5,552 bases of DNA, from assembly GCA_003648125.1 (NCBI GenBank), contig QMOE01000194.1:1-5552 (forward strand). The letters run 5' to 3'. Position numbers and translations under genes: made by a program. Positions 1 to 5,225 of this stretch are shown here, in pieces. Numbering within the stretch: the first letter of the stretch is position 1; each line of letters begins with the position of its first letter. Origin of the DNA: Chloroflexota bacterium. GTDB taxonomy: Bacteria > Chloroflexota > Anaerolineae > B4-G1. The notes under the pieces were generated by a model, which worked only from the letters and a program-made list of their open reading frames with translations, was not told the origin of the DNA and ran no database searches.

Positions 1-44
1 CAAATAAGATGTATTGATCCGTTGATGTCCTGGAATCCGCGTTC

Positions 45-674
45 TTAATTGCACAGGTCGGAAAGTTTTTCGGTTTGCTGGGACATAAGCAGTGCTTCTA
101 GAATGGGCCACGCAGCCTGCACCGCGCGGGCGCGGTGGCTCACTCGATTTTTGATCGCCGGGTCCAGCTCGGCCATCGTCCGCCCGTAATCGGGCATGTA
201 GAACACCGGGTCGTAACCGAAGCCGTGTTCGCCGCTGGGTGCGAAGGCAATGATCCCCTCACAGCGTCCGTCGGCGGTGTGTAACTGACCATCGGGGGTA
301 GCGATGGCCACCACGCAGCGGAAGCGAGCCGTGCGCGCTTCCCACGGCACGCCCTCCAGGTTGCGTAGCAACAGCCGGTAGCGATCCGCATCACTCGCCC
401 CCGGACCGGCGTACCGCGCCGTGCGCACGCCGGGCGCGCCACCGAGAGCATCCACTTCCAGCCCCGAATCATCCGCCAGGGTGAGAAGTCCACTGGCCTG
501 GGAAAGGGCCCGTGCCTTGAGCACGGCGTTTTCCTCGAAAGAGTCCCCGCTTTCCACCACCTGCACGTTTAATCCAAGCTCCGCCGGAAAAATCAGGTCC
601 GCCGGCAATCCGGCCAGCAACTCGCGGTATTCCCGCATCTTGCCCGGATTATAGGTTGCCACCAGCAACTTCAT
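45..674 (-). CDS. rdgB: RdgB/HAM1 family non-canonical purine NTP pyrophosphatase (XTP/dITP diphosphatase)
   Basis: This cytosolic enzyme of 209 residues, about the usual family length, is expected to hydrolyse dITP, XTP and ITP to the monophosphate plus pyrophosphate, keeping deaminated purines out of DNA and RNA. The family motifs are present in order. An N-terminal nucleotide-binding segment TYNPGK lies at residues 7-12. SFEENA lies at 45-50. The catalytic ADDSGLEVDALGG lies at 67-79, with Asp69 expected to be the general base. GFGYDPVF lies at 151-158 and the C-terminal SHRARA at 179-184. The ATG start is supported by a strong AGGAGG at 685-690, ten bases upstream. The stop is TAA at 45-47. 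The gene is divergent from the DUF4446 gene, and that gene's predicted promoter overlaps this gene's leader and ribosome binding site. The last ten or so residues, after the family core, are an unremarkable polar tail. Identification is secure from the motifs; substrate preference is inferred from the family. Confidence 0.96.
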   Translation of the reverse strand: MKLLVATYNPGKMREYRELLAGLPADLIFPAELGLNVQVVESGDSFEENAVLKARALSQASGLLTLADDSGLEVDALGGAPGVRTARYAGPGASDADRYRLLLRNLEGVPWEARTARFRCVVAIATPDGQLHTADGRCEGIIAFAPSGEHGFGYDPVFYMPDYGRTMAELDPAIKNRVSHRARAVQAAWPILEALLMSQQTEKLSDLCN

Positions 675-675
675 G

Positions 676-704
676 TTGACTAGACCTCCTAAATGGGGTA
701 AAAT
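676..704 (+). promoter_or_regulatory. Predicted sigma70-type promoter for the DUF4446-bactofilin unit
   Basis: A -35 box TTGACT (676-681) and a -10 box TAAAAT (699-704) are separated by exactly 17 bp, each matching the consensus at five of six positions. Initiation is expected near 711, giving a leader of about 32 nt before the ATG at 743. The -35 box begins one base beyond the rdgB start codon, and the spacer contains the rdgB Shine-Dalgarno complement (685-690). RNA polymerase bound here would therefore cover the rdgB translation start region. A weak Shine-Dalgarno GAAAGG (731-736) precedes the downstream ATG by 6 nt. Confidence 0.72.
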
Positions 705-742
705 AATGCCATCGCGCGGTCGTCACAGTGGAAAGGTAAAAT

Positions 743-1246
743 ATGCAGACTTTCGTCGCCCTTTATCAGAGTTATGCGCCCTGGCTGTGGCTGGGATCGG
801 CACTGCTGGGGTTGGCGGCCATCCTATGGCTGATCGTGGTACAAGTGCGCCTGAACCGCACCCTCCGCCGGTACCAGGCTCTAGTGGCCGGCACTTCGGC
901 GGGCAACCTGGAGGAGATGCTCAACGCCCACATTGCCGAGGTGCGCCAGACTGTGGACCAGGTGCAAGAACTTGGCGATCACGCCAGGCAAATGGAGAAG
1001 ACCCTGCGCCACAGCATGCAGTGGCTGGGGATGGTGCGTTTCAACCCGTTTCGCGATACCGGCGGCAATCAGAGCTTCGCCATCGCCCTGGTGGATGGGC
1101 ACGGGAATGGGGTGGTGATCTCTAGCCTGCACGCTCGCGATGGCACGCGAGTCTACGCCAAGCCCCTGCGCCATTGGGAATCCACGTACACCCTGACCGA
1201 TGAGGAGAAGGAAGCCATTGCCCGCGCCTATCAACAGCAGGGTTGA
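743..1246 (+). CDS. DUF4446 family single-pass membrane protein
   Basis: This is a protein of 167 residues with unknown biochemical function. One hydrophobic helix at about 13-35 should anchor it in the cytoplasmic membrane. A positively charged stretch (RLNRTLRR, 36-43) follows, which by the positive-inside rule puts the bulk of the protein in the cytosol. Residues 55-92 are heptad-like and probably form a coiled coil. The C-terminal half carries what I recognise as the DUF4446 core: VRFNPF at 98-103, DTGGNQSFA at 105-113, then SSLHARDGTRVYAKP at 127-141. The ATG lies behind a modest GAAAGG site and a near-consensus promoter. It is followed after 68 bp by a bactofilin gene on the same strand with no terminator visible between, so cotranscription is likely. 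A membrane coiled-coil protein beside a membrane-associated cytoskeletal protein suggests a shared role, but that is inference. Family assignment is confident; function is not known. Confidence 0.88.
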   Translation: MQTFVALYQSYAPWLWLGSALLGLAAILWLIVVQVRLNRTLRRYQALVAGTSAGNLEEMLNAHIAEVRQTVDQVQELGDHARQMEKTLRHSMQWLGMVRFNPFRDTGGNQSFAIALVDGHGNGVVISSLHARDGTRVYAKPLRHWESTYTLTDEEKEAIARAYQQQG

Positions 1247-1314
1247 ACTAATTGGCCCTCAGTAAGCACGTCGTATCCGTCATCGAAAACGAAAGCAACG
1301 AGGAGGACTGAACC

Positions 1315-1734
1315 ATGTTTGGCAGAGAGAAGCTCAAAAGCCCCGCTACGGATAAGATTGAGACCGTCATTGGCCCGAACACTAACTTGCGGGGCGACAT
1401 CCGCAGTGATGGCGGGGTGCGCATTGACGGCGTCGTCGAGGGTTCCTTGCAGACGGGGGGCAATCTCATCGTCAGCGAGGGGGCTAAGATCGTAGCCGAC
1501 ATCACCGCCCACAACGTCTCGGTCGCCGGCGCAATCAAGGGTAACGTTAGCGCTAATCGGGTGGAGATTTTGTCCACCGGACGGGTGTGGGGCGACATCA
1601 CCGTGACCTCGTTCCTCCTGGACGAGGGGGGCTTCGTGCGGGGCGAGATCGTGATGCAGGGTGGCGACATCGAACCGCCGCTCATCGAGGCACCCAAACC
1701 CTCCCAGGACATCGTGGACGTGCAGGCAGAGTAA
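1315..1734 (+). CDS. Bactofilin (polymer-forming cytoskeletal protein)
   Basis: This protein of 139 residues is typical in length for bactofilins, which assemble without nucleotide into membrane-associated filaments and help to place envelope-modifying enzymes. Residues about 15-115 form the central beta-helix. Rungs of roughly 17-18 residues recur with glycine or acidic turns, for example GDIRSDGGVRIDGVVEG, LIVSEGAKIVADI, VSVAGAIKGNV, VEILSTGRVWGDI and FLLDEGGFVRGEI. The short N-terminus begins MFGRE, resembling the MF-x-(K/R) start of many bactofilins that has been linked to membrane binding. The C-terminal tail (about 120-139) is proline-containing and acidic. AGGAGG at 1301-1306, eight bases before the ATG, fixes the start. 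The gene follows DUF4446 and no separate promoter is obvious. No LytM/M23 peptidase gene, a common bactofilin neighbour, is present in the window. The family call is firm; the specific cellular role cannot be read from sequence. Confidence 0.94.
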   Translation: MFGREKLKSPATDKIETVIGPNTNLRGDIRSDGGVRIDGVVEGSLQTGGNLIVSEGAKIVADITAHNVSVAGAIKGNVSANRVEILSTGRVWGDITVTSFLLDEGGFVRGEIVMQGGDIEPPLIEAPKPSQDIVDVQAE

Positions 1735-1769
1735 GCCCTCCTGCAACAAAGCACTTGCCTGGCTCATTG

Positions 1770-1826
1770 ACTCCCTGGCGAAGCACGTAGCTTGCGGGAG
1801 AGTAGGTGAACGAACACGCCAGGAGT
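1770..1826 (+). pseudogene. 5S rRNA-like remnant (ends retained, middle missing)
   Basis: The segment contains GCGGGAGAGTAGGT (1794-1807 region), closely resembling the conserved 3' side of helix IV and loop E in bacterial 5S rRNA. CCTGGCG (1774-1780) and CGCCAGG (1817-1823) are perfectly complementary, and extend further with one bulged C, in the positions and with the sequence expected for the closing helix I. The diagnostic middle of a 5S gene (the CCGAAC...GAAGT segment and helices II-III) is absent, so a functional rRNA is not possible. Only about 57 of roughly 117 nt are represented. AAGC (1781-1784) and GCTT (1790-1793) could pair as a small internal hairpin. Chance resemblance or an unrelated small structured RNA remain possible, because the match rests on memory of 5S sequences rather than an alignment. 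Confidence 0.35.
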
Positions 1827-1867
1827 ACGGCCCGGTCAGAAGCGGACATTCGTGCTGACCGGGCCGT
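1827..1867. terminator. Perfect 13-bp hairpin between convergent genes, probable bidirectional terminator
   Basis: ACGGCCCGGTCAG (1827-1839) is the exact reverse complement of CTGACCGGGCCGT (1855-1867), giving a very GC-rich stem around a 15-nt loop. It lies 8 bp beyond the glycosyltransferase stop codon for minus-strand transcripts and 92 bp beyond the bactofilin stop for plus-strand transcripts. The plus side is followed by a weak TTGTGT; the minus side has no T-run. It is therefore not a textbook intrinsic terminator, although position and stability favour a 3'-end role for one or both transcripts. Confidence 0.68.
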
Positions 1868-1875
1868 TGTGTACG

Positions 1876-3366
1876 TCAGGGCCGTCTTGCCCCCATCGTG
1901 GCCTTGCGGCTGGCTCTTAACTGTGGCAGCCGGAAGCGCGACCAGGCCACGGAGTGCCACAGACCCAGCGCGGCCACGTACCCGAATCCGGCGACGTAAA
2001 GCAGGAGAAATGGCACGGCATAGGCATGACCCCGCAGACAGGCGACGATCACCGTGAAGCTCGCGTAGAGGGCTAGAACCGCCTCACCCAGCGTCAGCCA
2101 ACTGAGGGGCAGTGCGTACTCCTTGTCACGCCAGTGGTCGCTCCGCGCTTCCAGCCGGAATTTCGGAGTGCGCCGGAAGCTCTGGCCATAGCCCATCAGG
2201 GCCTCTATCACCGCCTGGGTGTTGTTCAATGCCACGCCCGTGCCCAGCAACGCGAGTACGGGGAAGACAGCCCACCTCCGGCGCCAGTCGGCGTACAAGG
2301 CCCGCTGAGCGACTGCATACAGTAAGGGCGGCCCCGCACTGGCCAGGCTGAGGTAGGCCAGGGGCAAGCTGGGCATCCCTCCCCACAGCATGAGCGGCAA
2401 CGAGGTGATCAGCAGCACCAGCATGAGGGGGTGAACCAGATAACTGCTGAGATGGATGAGCCCCTGAACGCGCTTGAACAGCGGTTCGCGTGCGGTCAGT
2501 ACCGCCCATCCCAGTTTACGCAGGCATTGTATGGACCCTTTGGCCCAGCGGAATTGCTGTCGCTTGAAGGCAGCCACGTGGGGGGGCACTTCCGCCGGCG
2601 ATACCATGTCGGGTAGGAAAAGGAAGCGCCAACCGCGTAACTGCGCTCGATAGCTGAGGTCCAAGTCCTCGGATAGGGTGTCGCCCTGCCATCCCCCGCT
2701 GTCCTCGATGCACGCCCGCCGCCAGATTCCCGCCGTACCGTTGAAGTTCATAAAAAGGCCCGCTCGCTGGCGCGCAGTCTGCTCCACCACGAAGTGACCA
2801 TCCAGGGCCAGGGTTTGCGCGCGGATGAGCAGTGAATAATCACCATTGATGTGCCCCCAGCGAGTCTGGATCAGCCCTAGATCCGGCTGGGCCGGGAAAT
2901 GCGGAACGGTCTGCCGCAGAAAATCGGGGTCGGGCACGAAGTCGGCGTCGAAGACGGCGATGAACTCCCCTGTTGCTGTGTTGAGGCCGTGGGCCAGCGC
3001 CCCCGCTTTGAACCCGGCACGCTCCGTCCGATGGATGACGGCGATGTCCACCCCGCGCTGCCGGTGATAAGCGGCCCGCTCCTGAGCTATGGCTGTAGTT
3101 TCATCGGTGGAATCATCCAGCACTTGTATCTGAAGGCGATCCCAGGGGTAATCCAGGGCAGCCACGGCGTCAATCAGGCGTTCCACCACGTAACGCTCGT
3201 TGTAGATGGGCAGTTGCACTGTAACGCGAGGGGTGCTCGTCAGCAGCGGGAGAGGCGGGGTGCGCCTCCGGTGGCGCAGATACAGAACGAGCATGACCAA
3301 TGAGTTCACCCCATACAGGGCCAGCATCACCGCCGCGCCGGCGTAAATTGCTCCAAGGAATGACAC
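1876..3366 (-). CDS. Family 2 glycosyltransferase, cellulose synthase-like (processive beta-glycan/glycolipid synthase type)
   Basis: This integral membrane transferase of 496 residues should use a nucleotide-sugar at the cytosolic face to build a beta-linked polysaccharide or glycolipid; the actual sugar cannot be read. A helix at about 3-29 precedes a GT-A domain (about 45-290). Its motifs are LDDSTD at 83-88, the metal-binding DAD at 140-142, a TED-like SED at 232-234, and the QQFRW form of QxxRW at 270-274, the signature of processive GT2 enzymes. About five hydrophobic helices follow (near 304-329, 334-354, 366-382, 423-444 and 450-472). The cytosolic segment containing FRRTPKF sits between them, as in mannan/cellulose-synthase-like relatives. 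An in-frame GTG at 3420 would add 18 residues. It is rejected because a predicted promoter -10 box lies over those codons and AGGAGGAGG sits just before the GTG at 3366. No PilZ domain or synthase partner is visible nearby. The gene converges on the bactofilin gene. Confidence 0.9.
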   Translation of the reverse strand: MSFLGAIYAGAAVMLALYGVNSLVMLVLYLRHRRRTPPLPLLTSTPRVTVQLPIYNERYVVERLIDAVAALDYPWDRLQIQVLDDSTDETTAIAQERAAYHRQRGVDIAVIHRTERAGFKAGALAHGLNTATGEFIAVFDADFVPDPDFLRQTVPHFPAQPDLGLIQTRWGHINGDYSLLIRAQTLALDGHFVVEQTARQRAGLFMNFNGTAGIWRRACIEDSGGWQGDTLSEDLDLSYRAQLRGWRFLFLPDMVSPAEVPPHVAAFKRQQFRWAKGSIQCLRKLGWAVLTAREPLFKRVQGLIHLSSYLVHPLMLVLLITSLPLMLWGGMPSLPLAYLSLASAGPPLLYAVAQRALYADWRRRWAVFPVLALLGTGVALNNTQAVIEALMGYGQSFRRTPKFRLEARSDHWRDKEYALPLSWLTLGEAVLALYASFTVIVACLRGHAYAVPFLLLYVAGFGYVAALGLWHSVAWSRFRLPQLRASRKATMGARRP

Positions 3367-3377
3367 GCTGTTTTTAT

Positions 3378-3386
3378 CCTCCTCCT
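3378..3386 (-). promoter_or_regulatory. Ribosome binding site that sets the glycosyltransferase start
   Basis: On the minus strand this reads AGGAGGAGG, one of the strongest Shine-Dalgarno matches in the window. It ends 11 nt before the GTG at 3366. It would lie uselessly inside the coding region if translation began at the upstream GTG at 3420, which has only a weak GGAAAGG ahead of it. The spacing is slightly long but acceptable. Confidence 0.72.
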
Positions 3387-3410
3387 GTGACGTTCCGAAA
3401 TGGCGGATCA

Positions 3411-3439
3411 AGTATATCACCGTTCAGCCTTTCCGACAA
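3411..3439 (-). promoter_or_regulatory. Predicted sigma70-type promoter of the glycosyltransferase gene
   Basis: Read on the minus strand, TTGTCG (3439-3434) is the -35 box and TATACT (3416-3411) the -10 box, with a 17-bp spacer; they match the consensus at four and five of six positions. Initiation is expected near 3404, giving a leader of roughly 38 nt before the GTG at 3366. Because the start point is downstream of the GTG at 3420, this promoter independently supports the shorter protein. Confidence 0.62.
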
Positions 3440-3459
3440 ATCATCTCCCCAACTCTCCA

Positions 3460-3488
3460 TTGCGGCAGAGGGCGATTGATGCTATAAT
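3460..3488 (+). promoter_or_regulatory. Predicted sigma70-type promoter of the TPR/L,D-transpeptidase gene
   Basis: A consensus -10 box TATAAT (3483-3488) lies 17 bp after TTGCGG (3460-3465), which matches three of six -35 positions. Initiation is expected near 3495, leaving a long leader of about 140 nt before the ATG at 3636. Only 20 bp separate this -35 box from that of the divergent glycosyltransferase promoter, so a single regulator could affect both. Confidence 0.65.
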
Positions 3489-3582
3489 TGGCATGGCGAC
3501 CTGCGGTCAAATCCCAAATCTCAAAGCGGCTCGACATCCTGAATGTCATTCACAATCCTGGGGAAACGTAGCACGCAACACG

Positions 3583-3611
3583 CACCACGTAGTACCGAAC
3601 TACGTCCGGTG
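3583..3611 (+). promoter_or_regulatory. Hairpin in the 5' leader of the TPR/L,D-transpeptidase mRNA
   Basis: ACGTAGT (3587-3593) and ACTACGT (3599-3605) form a perfect 7-bp inverted repeat around the loop ACCGA. Beyond a 2-nt bulge (3606-3607), CACC (3583-3586) and GGTG (3608-3611) extend the stem to 11 pairs. It ends about 12 nt before the Shine-Dalgarno GAGGGG (3624-3629) and 24 nt before the ATG. It may influence translation or mRNA stability, or be a protein-binding site in the DNA. It matches no riboswitch class I recognise. Confidence 0.42.
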
Positions 3612-3635
3612 TAACCCAAAAGCGAGGGGTGCGAG

Positions 3636-5144
3636 ATGACTCTTCAGTCGGATGCGATAACTCAAGCCCTGGTGCAAGAACTGCTGGCCAAAGGCATTGT
3701 CGCCGCCCGGGCGGGGCAGCGACGAAGCGCACGGCGCTACCTCTCCCAGGCCACGACTCTCGATCCAACGAACGAGAGAGCGTGGCTGTGGCTGAGCGGG
3801 GTAGTGGATGATTACCAGCTCATGTTAGCCTGCTTGAATAAGGTGCTGGCTCTCAACCCGCACAATCCCCGCGCCCAGGCCGGCGCAAAGTGGGTGCGCG
3901 CCCGGATCGCGGTCCGTGCGCACGCCGGACTGCGTTGGGTACGTGGCCGCTCGAGACAGAGGGCAGACGTGTTCGCCAGAAAATTGCCCCCCTGGATCGC
4001 GGAACAATTCCCTGCCCAACGACCTGTCCAGCCTGCCCATACAGCACGTCCCACTAGTCGCCGGCGGTGGGTCTGGCTGGCCCTGGTCATCGCAGTGATG
4101 GTGCTGCTGATTCTGCTGATTCTGCTCGCCGTCCGGCCCGCCGGGGCGGCTGCATGGTTGCCCTTCCTGGCCACTCCGACTCCCACCACCGGCGAACGCA
4201 CCGCTGCCCTGTTCGCCGAATTTGAAACAGCCTGGGACGAGCAAGACTGGGCCAGCGCGCTGAACTATCTGGCAGAGATCGAGGCCCTGGATGCCAGCCA
4301 TCCCCATCTGCGCGAGGCTCAGTGGGCAACTCACCTATTCTGGGGTCAGCAATTGGCAGCGGACGAGCAGTTGGATGAAGCGTTGACCCATTTCGAGCGG
4401 GCATTGGAAGTCATGCCCGATGAACCCATCGCCCACTGGGAGCGGACCATCACCGCCCACTACCTGACCGGTGAGGAATGTTACGCGGCAGGCGACTGGG
4501 GCGGAGCCGTGGACCATCTGGTGACGGTCTATGGGATGGACCGCGACTTTCACGACGTGCGCCCCTTGTTGGCGGACGCACACTACCAACTTGCCCGTCA
4601 ATTTCAGGAGGCCGGGCAACTAAGCGAAGCGCGGGCCGAATACGAGCGCGTTCTGGAAATCGCACCCGACGATCAGGAAGTACAGGACGAGTTGGCCGAG
4701 GTGGTTGCTCTGCTCACCCCGCCCACCCCTACCCCGACGCCCGTCCCATCCCCGCCAGCTCAGACCGGCAAGCGTATCGAGATCAACCTGACAGAGCAAC
4801 ACCTCTACGTCTGGGAGGACGATCAACTGGTCTACGACTGGGTGTGCTCCACCGGTGGGTATGGCAGTCCGACCGTGCCTGGCAACTATCACGTCCTGGA
4901 TAAGATTCCCAACGCCTACGCCAGCACGTGGAATTTGCAGATGCCCTACTGGCTGGGGATTTACTACGCGGGGACACTGGAGAACGGGATTCACGCCCTG
5001 CCCATCCTCTCTAATGGCCAGCGTCTGTGGGAGGGCTATCTAGGCCAGCGGGTATCGTATGGGTGCGTGATTCTCAGCACCGAGGCAGCGCGCACTCTCT
5101 ACCATTGGGCGGAAATAGGCACGCCGGTGATCATTCACTATTGA
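3636..5144 (+). CDS. Membrane-anchored TPR protein with C-terminal L,D-transpeptidase (YkuD) domain
   Basis: This protein has 502 residues. A TPR-like N-terminal domain (about 10-90, including YLSQATTLDPTNERAWLWLSG) should be cytosolic. A basic segment (SRRR, 141-144) and one membrane helix (about 145-167) follow, with no cleavable signal. At least three TPR units lie outside (about 232-265, 274-308, 315-349). A Thr-Pro-rich linker (361-376) leads to a YkuD domain (379-502), the fold that makes 3-3 peptidoglycan cross-links or attaches proteins to stem peptides through a Cys nucleophile. The catalytic pair is visible: His453 in GIHALP and Cys477 in SYGCVIL. The Arg that usually follows in S-x-G-C-(I/V)-R is Ile479 here. 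Cys404 is a second cysteine early in the domain. Start: ATG behind GAGGGG (3624-3629), with its own promoter. The domain call is firm; activity as a cross-linker, rather than another YkuD acyl transfer, is inferred. Confidence 0.91.
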   Translation: MTLQSDAITQALVQELLAKGIVAARAGQRRSARRYLSQATTLDPTNERAWLWLSGVVDDYQLMLACLNKVLALNPHNPRAQAGAKWVRARIAVRAHAGLRWVRGRSRQRADVFARKLPPWIAEQFPAQRPVQPAHTARPTSRRRWVWLALVIAVMVLLILLILLAVRPAGAAAWLPFLATPTPTTGERTAALFAEFETAWDEQDWASALNYLAEIEALDASHPHLREAQWATHLFWGQQLAADEQLDEALTHFERALEVMPDEPIAHWERTITAHYLTGEECYAAGDWGGAVDHLVTVYGMDRDFHDVRPLLADAHYQLARQFQEAGQLSEARAEYERVLEIAPDDQEVQDELAEVVALLTPPTPTPTPVPSPPAQTGKRIEINLTEQHLYVWEDDQLVYDWVCSTGGYGSPTVPGNYHVLDKIPNAYASTWNLQMPYWLGIYYAGTLENGIHALPILSNGQRLWEGYLGQRVSYGCVILSTEAARTLYHWAEIGTPVIIHY

Positions 5145-5165
5145 CGGTGCACTGGCCCCCCTTTT

Positions 5166-5221
5166 GACAGGGAGAATGAGGAGACAAGGTGAGAGGAAGA
5201 CAAGGTGACAAAGGAGGAGAG
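5166..5221 (+). repeat. Degenerate 8-bp tandem repeat in a polypurine stretch before phoU
   Basis: Seven consecutive octamers can be laid out as GACAGGGA, GAATGAGG, AGACAAGG, TGAGAGGA, AGACAAGG, TGACAAAG and GAGGAGAG. The clearest core is the 11-mer AGACAAGGTGA, repeated exactly at 5182-5192 and 5198-5208, 16 bp apart. The strand is almost free of pyrimidines, and its last part supplies the phoU ribosome binding site (AAGGAGG, 5211-5217). It may be a decayed short tandem repeat of the heptamer/octamer kind that is widespread in some bacterial genomes. Confidence 0.55.
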
Positions 5222-5225
5222 TTAA

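Noticed and set aside
1..44. Left edge, searched for a gene end or repeat
   Set aside because: Too short, with no open frame, tRNA-like fold or clear hairpin; probably the 3' flank of rdgB.
673..1125. 150-codon plus-strand frame overlapping the start of DUF4446
   Set aside because: It begins within the rdgB start region, its product is low-complexity and rich in Gly/Pro/Arg, and DUF4446 in the other frame is unmistakable.
1231..1767. Long open frames (178 and 168 codons) antisense to the bactofilin gene
   Set aside because: They are mirror frames of a high-GC coding region. The bactofilin frame has clear beta-helix periodicity and a strong ribosome binding site; the antisense products show no family features.
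2899..3303. 134-codon plus-strand frame across the glycosyltransferase
   Set aside because: It is a shadow of the GT2 catalytic region on the other strand; no ribosome binding site or recognisable domain.
3400..3639. 79-codon plus-strand frame filling the divergent promoter region
   Set aside because: It runs through two predicted promoters and the leader hairpin, lacks a ribosome binding site, and its product resembles no protein I know.
3825..4334. 169-codon minus-strand frame inside the TPR/L,D-transpeptidase gene
   Set aside because: Composition follows the opposite strand's TPR and membrane-helix codons, and it has no domain of its own.
4716..4765. ACCCC/CCC-rich repeat-like DNA in the transpeptidase gene
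   Set aside because: It is the coding sequence of the Thr-Pro linker, in frame, and needs no separate repeat explanation.
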